Source: Pontiella desulfatans (GTDB lineage Bacteria; Verrucomicrobiota; Kiritimatiellia; Kiritimatiellales; Pontiellaceae). Taken from it: a stretch of 64,000 nucleotides of DNA. The DNA lies in NCBI RefSeq assembly GCF_900890425.1, contig NZ_CAAHFG010000003.1:186001-250000 (forward strand). The letters are read 5' to 3'. Both the position numbers and the translations under genes were made by a program. This document shows positions 39,801 to 48,007 of this stretch, in pieces. The notes below the pieces were generated by a model, which searched no databases, was not told the origin of the DNA, and worked only from the letters and a program-made list of their open reading frames with translations. The number at the start of each line of letters is the position of its first letter. The stretch's first letter is position 1.

Positions 39801-42800
39801 TGGACTATCTCGAGGGGCAGGCGGAAACCATTGTGGCGGATCCGGCCCGGCACAACGACCTGTTCCGCTGGTTCGATGCGCTCGTGCGGGCCTCGCGCTC
39901 CTCGGTTGATCCGGCCGGCGGCGGGGACGTGCTTGCGCTCTACAACCGCTGGAAGGTGGAGCATGGCCTGCGGCGCTGCGAACGGTTGCTGGCCTTGGAT
40001 GCGGCGGATGCGCTGGCCAACTGGAACCATTGGAAGCAGGAGTGGGGCGAGGTGGTGAAGGCGCTCTCCGCCACCCATCCGGAGGAGCTGCTGGCGATGT
40101 CGGTGCACCTGGCGCACGTGCAACGGCTCGAAGCGCTGGCGGGGGGGCGCGCGATGGATGGTGCGCAGGTGTTGCGGAGCATGTTTGGCCAGGCGTCGTA
40201 TACGGAGGCGGAAGCCCGGTTGGCCGAGCGCATGGTCGATGCGTTGGCCGACGATCCGGCGCGCGCCTGGTTGCGGGAATACCGGCGCATGCTCAGCTAC
40301 CGCATGTTCGAGCGGGTGGAGCGGCGGTTGCGTGCGGAAGGCGCCGACCAGCGCACGGCCCGGTTCGGGGCGTGCTGCGAAATCCTGGCCGTGCTGCTCG
40401 ATGGCCACGGTACCGCGCTGGAGGGGGTGCAGAGCTGCGTGGCCCGCATCGACCGCAACGATTTCCCGAAGCTGGCGGCATGGCTGGCGGAGGCGCAACT
40501 GCCCGAGTCCGACATGAAGCGCCTGCTGGAAACCTACCTGGCCGGCCGGGAGGGCGATGCCGCATGGGTGAAGGCCTATCTTTCCGATGAATCCAAACCA
40601 CCCGGGGAGCGGTTGCAGGCCTATTCCTGGCTTGTTGGAACGGGCGCGGACAAGCTGGCGGTGCTGGATGAGCCGGAGCTGGTGCTGGGACTGCTCGAGC
40701 TGGGCGGCGATGGGCCAACCGACCCTATTCCGGGCAACGCCTACCTGACCCTAGTCCATCATGTGCGGGGCATGGAACCGGTGAAGGACCGCCTGGCCCT
40801 GGCGCAGCGGTTGTTCGTGTTGTGGAAGGGGGGAAAGGTCAACCTGTCGGGCGCCGATGCCAACAGCCTGCGCCTGCTGGCGGGATTGGCCGCCGAGGTG
40901 GGGCTCGTTGAAGAGGCGGTTGCATTCCTTTCAACGCCGGAGCTGGCGGAGAGCCCGCAGACCTATGCCGTGGCCCTGCGCCATGGGCTGGATGCCTTCG
41001 TGGCGGAACAGCTGCCGCGCAAGTTGCTCGGCCTGGAGAACGCCTATCGGGCCGCGGAAGTGTGGATCAACAAGGAGGCCGCCGGGCGGCGCGAAGCCAT
41101 CGCCGCGCAGGTTGCCGATCCGGAACTGCGTCTGCTGGTGGAGCTGTTCATCGCCGTGCTGCCGGTGAAGGCGGGCCAGAATAAATATCTGGTAGACCAT
41201 AAAACCCTCGTTCCGCTGCTCAAGCGCGCCGCCGAGGAATTAACAAAACCGGAACATGTTGAGTGGGTGGCCACCACCATGGAGCACAACCGGATCAAGC
41301 AAGGCCTGGAGCCCATCAACCGGCTCTATGCCGAAACAATGAGCGTGTCGACCGTTCTGCGCAAGAATGATCGCGCCATGAGCAATATCTACCTGCGCTA
41401 CCTCGGCGAGCTCGCCGCAGAAACCAACCTCGTCCGCCTAGGGGAACTTGCGGATCAATTGGTCGGGAATGTGGGCGCGGACGACGTTCGCCACGCCCAC
41501 CGCAAAAGCGTTTGCAACGCCCTTGTGAAATACACGGTTGAGTCGGGCGACCAAGCGTTGATGGAAACGGGCATGGCCATCGGCTTTGGGTTGTGGGCTC
41601 AGGAACGGGCGGCTGGCTGGGTCGGGGATCGGCAATCCTGCTATTGGTTCGTTGGGAAGGCGGCCTCCATGGGCATGAAGGATCCGGCGGCCGCATTGCT
41701 GGCGGTGCCGGAGTTGTTGGCCTGTCCGGAAACCTATGCCGTTGCCTTGCGGGCGGGGCTCGATGCCTTTGTGGCGGATCGGTTGCCAGACCATTTGTTG
41801 GCGCTGGAAAACAACTATGCGCCGCAGCGTGTTTGGATTCCGCAGGAGGCGGCGGAACGTCGCGAGGCCATTGCGCTGCCGGTGGACGATGCGGCGATGC
41901 GTTTGCTGGTGGAGTTGTTTGTTGCCATCCTACCCACCCGGACGGAGGGGGACCGCTTCCTGGTGGATGCCGAGACCCTTGAACCGTTGCTGGCGCGTGC
42001 GGCGTGCGAGTTGACCGATCCGGAGCAGATTCGCTGGGTGGTGAATACCTTCATCTACGGGGCCACAAAAGAGGCCGTGCCGGAGTTCGACCAATTCTTC
42101 ACCCGGAAAATGCCTGCCGACGTTGTTTTACACGTTTCCACCGGCCATTTGCTGGATGCCTATGGGCGCTATGTCGATGAGCTCGCCGCTTCCCGCGATT
42201 ATGCGCGGTTGAGTGAAATCGTGGATCGGCTCAACGGCGGAATCTCTGCAGCCGACCTGGAGAGTCCGGGGAGTCGCCGGTTTTGCGACCGGCTGGTTCG
42301 CTATGCCCTCTATTCCGGCAACGATTCGCTGGTGCCCAAAGGTATTGGACTCGGCATGCAGGTGGAGGGGCTGGCGAATCCTGATCAGGAACCGAAACGC
42401 GGCGATGTCTTGCGGAAGCACGGATGGGTTGAGTTCGATCCCTCGGTCTACGGACTGGACTTGGTGGATGATTCGGAACGCCTTGATGCATTCGATCGGT
42501 TCGATGTCGAAATCATGAAGACGATCCAGCACCGGTTCACCCTGCTCGGCCTGGATCCAGACAAAGCCCCGGATCGGAGCCGGGGGCAGCGGGCGATCTT
42601 GGCGGATTGGATCGAGCGCGCCGGGCGGACTGGTTTTGCCCCGCTTAGAAAAACCCTATACATGTTCCTCTGGAACTACGGGACAACCCAAGAGGAGCTT
42701 GCCGCACATTCCGCTTGGCTTGATGGGCAGGGCGGGGAATCGCTTATGCAGGATCAGGTCAAGGCCATTCTGGCCATGGTGCGGTTGCAAAAGGGCGGGG

Positions 42801-45382
42801 GGGAAGAGCAAGCCCTGCTGTCTGATGTGTCCCGCTATCTTGGCCGTCCGGATCTGGACGTAGCCGAAAAAGTTCGCGTTTGCGTGAAGATCACCAGCGA
42901 TCTCTCGTCGAAGCAGCGCAAGGCGTTGGTGCCGGTTGTGCTTGGCGCGTTGGCGGAGTCGGATGCGCTTGCCATGAGCCACGGGTATACCGTTTTGCCG
43001 TCTGCCCCGGTTCCGCCTGGCCTGGAGGACTACCCGCTCTACCAACGCATTGCCAACGGTCGGTTCAGAAGGCTGGCCCTGTTGGAAGACGAAGAAAAAC
43101 GAGACAAGGATACGCGGGAATCGGCCCTGCTTTTGCTGGAAACGCTGTTTGCTTTGGGGCGGACGGACGATGCCCTTGGCTTGATGAACGACGAAGGCTT
43201 TCAACTATACCTGGAGCCGAAGGCCTTCGCCTTGGCGCTCGAAAACGGGCAGGTGGAATGGTGCGAACAGCGGGTGGAGGAGTTGGTGCTTTCCTATGCG
43301 CCGCCCGGAGGCCACCGGGAACTTGTGCCCGACAGTCCGGCGGTGCAACGCTTGATCGATTCGGTGGACGATCCCGACATCCAACTGGCGGCACGCGTTC
43401 TTTTCTGGGAATTGGCGCGAAAGACCAGTAGCCGCGACAAAATGGTTTTCGACGGGGTTGATCCGGTCGGCCACGTTTTCTCGAACCCGCTTTGCGGCAT
43501 CCAGGTGCGCCGCCTCCTGGAGTCCCGCGGAATGGCCGATCCGACCGATCCCGACCCGTGCACCGCCGCGTGGATTGCATCGGTCAACCTGGATGAGCTG
43601 CCGCAGCTGGTGGAGAAGTTCACCCTCCTTGAACGGGAGGCGTTCGAACGTTTTGTCTATGGGTTGTTCGAGGGTGGCCAGATGGCGCGGGTTTGCGCGA
43701 TGTACGAAAGGCTGGCGGCGGAAACGTTTGATGTTCCCACGGCCGACTGGCTTGTCGATCTCCCCGTGACGCGCAACGGCACCTATTGCTACAGCATGTA
43801 CCGGGGACGCGCAATCAAGGCTCCCGCCCGGTTCAAGGATGTGGATGTTGAATCGTGGAAGGTGTTGCTGGAGGCCATGGATCGGATACACCGGAACAGC
43901 GAGTCCAGACGTTGGCTGTCCAACGATGTGGCCCGGGCGGCATTCTGCATTAGTGCCCTGCTTGAGGATCCGAAGTTTCTGGAAAGCTTAAAGATCAACC
44001 GCGTATCGCGCCCGGCCCTGCTGTTCCCCGCCTTCACGCTTTATTCGGGCGCGCATTGGGATTACGCCAACTATGCGAAAATGGAACGGGCGCTTTCGGG
44101 ATATGTTTCCGCGCTCCAGGCGGCCAAGGCGAGGGGCGGGACTAATGAACCGGGGCGGCAACCCTGGCCGGAAGTGGCGGCTGATGTTTTGAACTATTTT
44201 CCCTACAGCAAGAACAAGACCCATTGGTCGCGCTTCCTCGTGGAAACCTTTCCCGACCTGTTCCCCTCGCTCGTGCAGGGGGGGACTGCCGGGAAGAAGG
44301 TTTCCGACGGTGTGTTCCTGAAGGCGCTTCGGGAGGGGGAGCTGGAGTGGTGCAAGGAGTATGTGGAGGGGTTCGTTGTTTCTTTCTCCCCGTTAAGTGG
44401 GCGCCGGCCGGCTGTGGAGGAAAGCCCCGCCCTGCTGGAGCTGGCCGAGTCCGTTTCCGATCCCGCCCTGCGGCTTGCGGCCCGTCTGATGTTCTGGGAA
44501 ATGGCTCGTAGAAGCAGTAGCAAGGATCGATTGGATGTTGATATCGAGGCGCTTGGCGAAATGGAGTTTGCGGATCCGCTTTGCGCGGTGCAGGTGTACC
44601 ACGTGCTGGAGAACCGGGGCTTGGTTGGCGCCGCCGAGTTGGAGCGGTATGCCTGTGCATGGGTGGACGACACCGGACTCGATGCGGTGCTCGGGCGCAT
44701 TAAGGATTTATCCTCGCTGGAGTTCGTGGCGTTCGAGACCTACATCAATGCCCTGCTCGATAGCGGTCGCATCGGCGAGGTGTGCGCCATCTACGAAAAG
44801 CTATGCAAGCAAACCTACTGGGCAAACTTGGCGAACCGATTGGTTGAACTACCTTCCCTCCGCACCGAGGCGTTGCGTTTTCAGTTGTCCAAAGGACAGC
44901 CGGTGACCGCCCCGGGAAGGTTCAACCCGGTCGATATCGAACGGTGGTTCGAACTGCTCAAGTTAACCGATCGGTTGCACGCAACGAGCACTCCCGACAA
45001 ATGGGATTCCAATGTGGTCGGCGCGCCCTATCTCGTTGCGAGTATCCTTTCCGGGCGGCCTGGCGAATTCAGGAAATTCCACCGACGGGGAGTGGGGCGG
45101 GCAAGCACGACGTTTCCGGTGTTCACCCTGTTCGCGGGGCTTCAGGACGGCGATGCCGATCCGGAGAAGATGAAGGACGTGCTGGAACAATTCTGTGCGG
45201 CCCTCACCCGGTACAAGGCAAGCGGAGAGATCAACACGCTCAATCATATGAAATGGAGTTCGGTGACTAGCGCGGTGCTGGCAACCTATCCCTACAGCGA
45301 GGATAGGGAAAAATGGTTCGAGGTGCTGGCGGGGATTGTACCCGAACCGCTCGACCGGGAAGCGTTGCTTAAACCCCGCTGA
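33893..45382 (+). CDS. Giant exported TPR-repeat protein with duplicated C-terminal modules
   Basis: The predicted product has 3829 residues. The start is set at the ATG at 33893 because it begins a basic stretch (LPRRGTRSTR) followed by a hydrophobic core (VFVLLVLFCG), a plausible signal peptide; the frame is open to 33791. Residues about 50-1000 are a long series of TPR-like helical pairs (AVEVYGRLLEARPDWPQVLF, EAIRLMVEFLDRFPDD, AREAEQLYWRMLNAEEELR). The middle is helical without clear repeats. Near the C-terminus, two ~258-residue copies (about 2350-2607 and 2608-2865) and two ~365-residue copies (about 3104-3472 and 3473-3829) occur. No catalytic motif was recognised. It is likely a periplasmic or surface scaffold. 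It is flanked by repeats and convergent with the nif operon. Confidence 0.85.
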   Translation: MANIGLPRRGTRSTRAPVGKVFVLLVLFCGQSMPILSQPEGKAADYYRILERNPRPGYLFERFRDAWLEQHDLAELETFLAEEEMDLLLAFHYEAGGEPQRAVEVYGRLLEARPDWPQVLFYSASAHARLGHYPIAGKQVEKLLAQEPDAELRRKALALLGRCQVRAGRTEEGVQTWERMLADEGLDSGVADDLLDLLLAEGLHEKALELCNRMLAGTTDAFRGVELRMRKAIILVRLDRRDDAVACLREAFGKAGQGSWLRRDLLARIDRLYRGADNLDGLRMCLAEMRKVWPRSQQLQQRYAETLAATGKDAEALETARALVAAMPGEREVREWYAGFLLNLGETQEAIRLMVEFLDRFPDDNDLRLRMAALDEAKRTHWIWQYLEHSAARESDYLRAARELKRFGLDNEATSVYMEMLARWPESFDGREAVALHLARQGGVQLKLAMKHYEWLAVRCDLETLVRLSKTLLAVNDAPAAAHLLALRTDDFANEYRFAAARYEAAFAAGELDQALELGWVRVDLAQAPAELERSVAELLYLLKMEKKTKAWSERLENEQGRGIGRTWLLASLYLDAGEPGQADALLIGNPALRPCRLMLARHTRNLELLEQLLLELVEDDPASKSKWLRELVDVLHRAGKTGEALEWIAVWKGVSPNSTRPYELERDVLLEANRPDEAVAALRRAVARFDDSKELRRGLGLLYEKTGRAREAEQLYWRMLNAEEELRERLSLLADLIRVAQAGDRLDLLVEELERRSEKSGEALFPLLGLVECHRADRNVAARSEALERVLELRPNDLRVLREKARLEEELGNHAAARDLMLRIAQSDAPGDALRKVAEYELLFGDEQQAARLLDDPRLETADVVALAETLLEKGCLPLLTGFLREQATADADFDLLYLYALSLEEGGQPARAVEAFGRVLALADADSGNELERVLDSMRAGDAAYAYRQNGRLGPSGGWKPRDVPTAKRYALAHLGQLLAALPQGQRKAPPVPYGRLLLIDARWPLSSPEWWNEALRLYPDSDELALKRLSIAPQTLESEAAVRAALAHVPEGEPGVALDVLMRFLEKYPALIDQLPGVAGRMMQRTADLEKLAKAVGRRAMPRDPLREVPPGLAALVAPILEKAEATEGFPPGALHQLRMQQALLDGDYAAVAELLRQRFDREVDPKPVPPRTTASTRFPPDGLFDADALILQGLAGEVFFRDGLMEALRGRDDARLYCALALAHLNAPEEEVAARMEAIGAQAAPTDDERFALVCWHAERKPEQALRLMLELAEADAASGHRAWVEAMLLALAAPMDPVPENLKPELCGQLERMKPATHLGQKERFQLLALAERLGLPVESFFPAPGAAVAARPARTVHRVPDPYQQVRELIQKKQTAAALELVAGMLRKEAQSHLFSPQAAAPSSHHLVNSVREIQRNKLGPELLGGLAPKDDAPHPRRVFEHAFSCEMLGERDRALASYQRLYALRPEWRGATVRYVHLLALADPEAAAKVVAGFSPRMLAALVGMLQATLQDRSVTHEQRLALCGLVAKGLVDTPAPARNEFSNASMQLQQAVAANDWHEHRRGSLPGLFSVQEKGAFAEGWQPPDDFAQDAALAAIQQRRRELYLDMCKTMARIDALRLEGFTQLMRYLDHVGLAPDPGELLPLAEHILREGKGTAWSYSRGSGRGRTVSPMTFYLLEQRRAGRLDAVEALLGELAESNIYRDALAALLRIQAMEDGPDYAAAVGETLASRNWGYGFHEALLKLHDMDGRTTDLDAVFWERVRGWNGNYGASARSSAIAAWIDAKQEEADPQATVGFVQRLLEVSFSQSERELLGSVAEGGIGRQTHPSAYAKYQQVVQVLNQVGYRPDTVPGLVDLLAGYDHSIQEGRAAADLFRSHSSEAVRDAWLEQFGLFADWADYPFRTLPNARQPMLDLVLIRLRGAAGTASRERLMALETPTFGEGVLRVLLDTRSTSERPSRMLDYLEGQAETIVADPARHNDLFRWFDALVRASRSSVDPAGGGDVLALYNRWKVEHGLRRCERLLALDAADALANWNHWKQEWGEVVKALSATHPEELLAMSVHLAHVQRLEALAGGRAMDGAQVLRSMFGQASYTEAEARLAERMVDALADDPARAWLREYRRMLSYRMFERVERRLRAEGADQRTARFGACCEILAVLLDGHGTALEGVQSCVARIDRNDFPKLAAWLAEAQLPESDMKRLLETYLAGREGDAAWVKAYLSDESKPPGERLQAYSWLVGTGADKLAVLDEPELVLGLLELGGDGPTDPIPGNAYLTLVHHVRGMEPVKDRLALAQRLFVLWKGGKVNLSGADANSLRLLAGLAAEVGLVEEAVAFLSTPELAESPQTYAVALRHGLDAFVAEQLPRKLLGLENAYRAAEVWINKEAAGRREAIAAQVADPELRLLVELFIAVLPVKAGQNKYLVDHKTLVPLLKRAAEELTKPEHVEWVATTMEHNRIKQGLEPINRLYAETMSVSTVLRKNDRAMSNIYLRYLGELAAETNLVRLGELADQLVGNVGADDVRHAHRKSVCNALVKYTVESGDQALMETGMAIGFGLWAQERAAGWVGDRQSCYWFVGKAASMGMKDPAAALLAVPELLACPETYAVALRAGLDAFVADRLPDHLLALENNYAPQRVWIPQEAAERREAIALPVDDAAMRLLVELFVAILPTRTEGDRFLVDAETLEPLLARAACELTDPEQIRWVVNTFIYGATKEAVPEFDQFFTRKMPADVVLHVSTGHLLDAYGRYVDELAASRDYARLSEIVDRLNGGISAADLESPGSRRFCDRLVRYALYSGNDSLVPKGIGLGMQVEGLANPDQEPKRGDVLRKHGWVEFDPSVYGLDLVDDSERLDAFDRFDVEIMKTIQHRFTLLGLDPDKAPDRSRGQRAILADWIERAGRTGFAPLRKTLYMFLWNYGTTQEELAAHSAWLDGQGGESLMQDQVKAILAMVRLQKGGGEEQALLSDVSRYLGRPDLDVAEKVRVCVKITSDLSSKQRKALVPVVLGALAESDALAMSHGYTVLPSAPVPPGLEDYPLYQRIANGRFRRLALLEDEEKRDKDTRESALLLLETLFALGRTDDALGLMNDEGFQLYLEPKAFALALENGQVEWCEQRVEELVLSYAPPGGHRELVPDSPAVQRLIDSVDDPDIQLAARVLFWELARKTSSRDKMVFDGVDPVGHVFSNPLCGIQVRRLLESRGMADPTDPDPCTAAWIASVNLDELPQLVEKFTLLEREAFERFVYGLFEGGQMARVCAMYERLAAETFDVPTADWLVDLPVTRNGTYCYSMYRGRAIKAPARFKDVDVESWKVLLEAMDRIHRNSESRRWLSNDVARAAFCISALLEDPKFLESLKINRVSRPALLFPAFTLYSGAHWDYANYAKMERALSGYVSALQAAKARGGTNEPGRQPWPEVAADVLNYFPYSKNKTHWSRFLVETFPDLFPSLVQGGTAGKKVSDGVFLKALREGELEWCKEYVEGFVVSFSPLSGRRPAVEESPALLELAESVSDPALRLAARLMFWEMARRSSSKDRLDVDIEALGEMEFADPLCAVQVYHVLENRGLVGAAELERYACAWVDDTGLDAVLGRIKDLSSLEFVAFETYINALLDSGRIGEVCAIYEKLCKQTYWANLANRLVELPSLRTEALRFQLSKGQPVTAPGRFNPVDIERWFELLKLTDRLHATSTPDKWDSNVVGAPYLVASILSGRPGEFRKFHRRGVGRASTTFPVFTLFAGLQDGDADPEKMKDVLEQFCAALTRYKASGEINTLNHMKWSSVTSAVLATYPYSEDREKWFEVLAGIVPEPLDREALLKPR
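33905..33988. repeat. Palindromic repeat overlapping the giant gene's signal peptide
   Basis: The left arm 33905-33936 and right arm 33955-33988 are near-perfect reverse complements (core CACAAGAAGCACAAG / CTTCGTGCTTCTTGTGC). This is the same style of palindrome seen in intergenic gaps at 45818 and 55901. Here it lies inside the reading frame, encoding residues about 5-32. Confidence 0.8.
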
Positions 45383-45486
45383 TAATGAATCCAGGTTCCG
45401 CGCAAGAGGTCGTGTGCACGGCATCCGGGTTGCGAACGCCCGGGCTTTTCCAGAACGATCGGGCAACGCCCGCTAAACCACGGCGT

Positions 45487-45798
45487 TTAGAGGTTGGCGA
45501 ATTCGAGGTTCAGGGTTTCGTCGTCGTTTTGGGAGAGGGTGTATTTTCCGGTGGGCTCGAGGATGAAGCCCGACTTGTCGAACTCGAGGACCATGCTGGA
45601 TGCGACCGAATTTGCTTCTTCGGGGATGCATTCGGTGTTGGTGAACAGCTTGAGCACGGTGGGGTCGTTGGTGAACTGCAGCAGGAAGGCGGAGTGCTGC
45701 ACGAAGACGAGGTCGTCGTAGGCATAGGTGACTTCCAGACCGAGGTCGGCCAGCACGGCGGTGATTTTCCCGAGAGGTTTTTCAATTGATGCAGTCAT
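45487..45798 (-). CDS. Conserved-looking small protein downstream of nif genes
   Basis: The protein has 103 residues, an acidic alpha/beta protein (ITAVLADLGLEVTYAYDDLVFVQHSAFLLQFTND, SMVLEFDKSGFILEP) with no signal peptide and no family I recognise. It is the last gene of the minus-strand nif unit, separated from the HEPN-like gene by a palindromic repeat. Its strand, position and codon use suggest a cytoplasmic partner of nitrogenase or its regulation, but this is inference only. Confidence 0.65.
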   Translation of the reverse strand: MTASIEKPLGKITAVLADLGLEVTYAYDDLVFVQHSAFLLQFTNDPTVLKLFTNTECIPEEANSVASSMVLEFDKSGFILEPTGKYTLSQNDDETLNLEFANL

Positions 45799-45817
45799 TT
45801 CTTTTCCTACATTTTTT

Positions 45818-45888
45818 AACCACTAAGGCACTAAGGACTCGAAGTTTTCCTTCGTGCTCTTCTTTGTGTACTTCGTGCCTTTGTGGTT
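45818..45888. repeat. Palindromic repeat between the two small nif-linked genes
   Basis: Arms AACCACTAAGGCACTAAGG and the facing GTGCCTTTGTGGTT / CTTCGTGC segments form a long imperfect hairpin. It fills the 96-bp gap between the 103- and 133-residue genes. Confidence 0.7.
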
Positions 45889-45894
45889 GGCTTT

Positions 45895-46296
45895 TTAGGC
45901 GGCGATGAGGTTTTCGGCCCAGGCTTGGACGGCCTCGGCCGTGGCGATCATTTCGGGGATGGCTTCGGCGGGCGGCTCGGTGCGGTGGTAGCCGGCGAAG
46001 ACGGGGCAAATGTTTTGGTACGACTCGAACTTGCGCAGCTGGTCGGCGATGGATTCATCGATGCCCCCCACCTGGTTGGCGGCGTCGATGAGGTCGGTGA
46101 AGGTATGGTTGTCGGCCAGCTTGCCCTTGGCCATGAGTGCGCCCATGACGTGCTTTTCGATGGCGAGGCCGATAATGTTGTAGAGGATCTCGGCCGTAAA
46201 GATGGCCGGGCGCTTAACCCCGCCCCTCGCGGTCTTAAGATATTTATCGCCTTCGGTCATGAAGGCTTTGTAGTCAATTTCCAAATGTCCACTCAT
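45895..46296 (-). CDS. HEPN-like protein downstream of nifK
   Basis: The protein has 133 residues and is mostly helical. AEILYNIIGLAIEKHVMGALMAKGKLADNHTFTDLIDAAN resembles the first half of HEPN domains (an E-K-x-x-KAlL helix followed by a His-containing turn). The usual catalytic R-x4-6-H motif is not evident, so an RNase function is doubtful; a binding role is more likely. The start has AGGAG 8 bp upstream (CAGGAGAAAACT). It follows nifK on the same strand after a 316-bp gap rich in inverted repeats. I cannot name a function. Confidence 0.55.
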   Translation of the reverse strand: MSGHLEIDYKAFMTEGDKYLKTARGGVKRPAIFTAEILYNIIGLAIEKHVMGALMAKGKLADNHTFTDLIDAANQVGGIDESIADQLRKFESYQNICPVFAGYHRTEPPAEAIPEMIATAEAVQAWAENLIAA

Positions 46297-46612
46297 AGTT
46301 TTCTCCTGATTCTACAGATTTATTAACACCAAGATCGCTAAGTTCGCAAAGGGTGGGTAGTTGGTTGTTTATTTATATGCTTCGCGTTCTTTGCGTTCTT
46401 CTGTTCATTAATATTGCGGTGGGAATTTGAAAGATGGAACCGGGGCGCGGGGTGCAAACAGAGGAGGAGAGAGTTTTCTGTTATGAGGCAATGTCATAAC
46501 CCGCGCCCCGGTTCCAAAGCATTGTTTTGATTCCAAAACAAGTGATGAGTGACGATTGAGACGTGAACACCGTTTCGCATGTATCACGCCTCAATCATCA
46601 TGTTTCACTCCA
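46297..46612. other. Gap between nifK and the HEPN-like gene, with two palindromic elements
   Basis: No gene is seen. About 46325-46407 is an imperfect palindrome of the AACACCAAG...CTTCTGTT type that recurs at 55901-55970. 46436-46515 is a separate, perfect long-stem element listed on its own. About 46540-46600 has a weaker inverted repeat (ATGAGTGACGATTGAGACG / CGCCTCAATCATCATG). Confidence 0.7.
46436..46515 (-). ncRNA. Candidate structured RNA element: 16-bp stem enclosing two hairpins
   Basis: GGAACCGGGGCGCGGG (46436-46451) is the exact reverse complement of 46500-46515. The 48-nt interior can form TTATGA/TCATAA (81-86 with 94-99) and CAGA/TCTG (59-62 with 77-80), so the transcript can form a branched structure. 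On the nif mRNA strand the second loop reads CTCTCTCCTCC, complementary to the AGGAGA ribosome sites of the nif genes. No T-run follows, so it is not a simple terminator. It could also be only a mobile palindrome. Confidence 0.55.
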
Positions 46613-47995
46613 TTACATCACCAACTCAACCTTGGTTTCGTCGGCGGTGGCATCCATCTTGTCCATGATGGCCCCGAGCATTTTCTCGAGCAGGCGGATA
46701 CCTCCGGTATAGCCCACGGTCGGGAAGTAGCTGTGGCCGATGCGATCGATGATCGGGAAGCCGTAGCGAACGAACGGGATTCCCTCATCGCGGGCGATGT
46801 ATTTGCCATAGGTGTTGCCCATGAGCAGGTCGACCGGCTCGTTCTTGATCCACTGATGCAGCTGGAAGATGTCGGCCTGCGCCCCGTTCATCACGTTCAC
46901 GTTCGGGGCCTTCTCGGCGCAAAGTTCCTTGATCTTTTCGGTGAACTTTTTGCCGGGCGTTCCGGATACGATGTGCGTGGGAACCATGTCGAGGTCGAGC
47001 AGGAACTCGGTGAGCGGGATGAGCTGGTCGGGGTCGCCGAAGAGCGCAACCTTCTTGCCGTAGAGATACTGCGACATGTCGGAAACCACGTCCACCAGGC
47101 GGCCGCGTTCGGCCACGAAGGAGGCTGGCACCGGAACCTTGGCCGCATTGCTGAGCGCTTCAACGAAGCGGTCGGTGGCGGAGAGGCCAACTGGAATGTC
47201 GAGCACTTCGAACGGCACCTTGAACTTGCTGTCGAGCAGCTTGGCGGCGTCGGTCGAAGCCCAGGCGCCGAGCGCCAGCGTCTTGATGCTGTCGCCGGAG
47301 GAGGCGATGTCTTCCACGGTTGCACCGCCGGCCGGATACATTTCGAACTTGCCGGTCTGCGGCGAGTCGACCACGTCGGAGGTGTCGGGATACATCACGA
47401 TCTGGGCGGCCATCTCGGCGGCGATGCGCTTGATTTCGCGCATGTCGGAGGGTTCAACCCAGCCGGGCAGGATGTTGACCTGGTCCTTGGCGACGCCGGT
47501 GTGCTTGGCCAGCCCTTTCACGATGCCGGTGCACATGTTGGCGAAACCGGTGACGTGCGAGCCGACATAGGAGGGCGTGTTGCAGAAGATCACGTTCTTG
47601 CCTTCGGGCACCTTGCCATCGGTCGTGGCCTTGTCGACGATCTGGTTGAGGTCGTCGCCGATCGTTTCCGAGAGGCAGGTGGAGTGGATCGCGATGATAT
47701 CGGGATCGTAGATGGTGAACATGTTGGTGATGGCCTGCATCAGGTTGGCCTGTCCGCCGAACACCGAGGAACCTTCCGTGAAGGAGCTGGTTCCGGCCAT
47801 GACCGGATCCTTGTAGTGGCGGGTCAGCACGCTGCGGTGGTAGGAGCAGCAGCCCTGCGAACCGTGCGAGTGCGGCAGGCAGCCGTGGACGCCCAGCGCC
47901 GCATACATGGCACCAACGGGCTGGCACGTTTTTGCCGGGTTAATGGTTAACGCCTTGCGTTCCGTAATTTCTTTGGGTGTGTGTCTTAGTAACAT
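46613..47995 (-). CDS. nifK: Nitrogenase MoFe protein beta subunit
   Basis: The protein has 460 residues. NifK pairs with NifD in the alpha2beta2 MoFe protein and supplies half of the P-cluster ligands. The N-terminal block PAKTCQPVGAMYAALGVHGCLPHSHGSQGCCSYHR contains the P-cluster Cys residues, and HSTCLSETIGDDL contains the third. SSFTEGSSVFGGQANL is also typical. The length is short compared with the ~520 of proteobacterial NifK, as in anaerobes with the nifHI1I2DK arrangement. The start has AGGAG 9 bp upstream. It lies 113 bp after nifD, across a palindromic repeat. Confidence 0.97.
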   Translation of the reverse strand: MLLRHTPKEITERKALTINPAKTCQPVGAMYAALGVHGCLPHSHGSQGCCSYHRSVLTRHYKDPVMAGTSSFTEGSSVFGGQANLMQAITNMFTIYDPDIIAIHSTCLSETIGDDLNQIVDKATTDGKVPEGKNVIFCNTPSYVGSHVTGFANMCTGIVKGLAKHTGVAKDQVNILPGWVEPSDMREIKRIAAEMAAQIVMYPDTSDVVDSPQTGKFEMYPAGGATVEDIASSGDSIKTLALGAWASTDAAKLLDSKFKVPFEVLDIPVGLSATDRFVEALSNAAKVPVPASFVAERGRLVDVVSDMSQYLYGKKVALFGDPDQLIPLTEFLLDLDMVPTHIVSGTPGKKFTEKIKELCAEKAPNVNVMNGAQADIFQLHQWIKNEPVDLLMGNTYGKYIARDEGIPFVRYGFPIIDRIGHSYFPTVGYTGGIRLLEKMLGAIMDKMDATADETKVELVM

Positions 47996-48007
47996 TGTTT
48001 TTCTCCT

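Noticed and set aside
35867-40498. A 1543-codon open frame antisense to the giant TPR gene
   Set aside because: It is the mirror of a GC-rich gene whose third codon positions avoid stops. The product is Arg/Gln/His-rich without domains, and the plus-strand frame has clear TPR repeats.
45895-46296. HEPN toxin of a toxin-antitoxin pair with the 103-residue gene
   Set aside because: The R-x4-6-H RNase motif is not visible, the neighbour does not resemble an MNT or other antitoxin, and both follow nifK.
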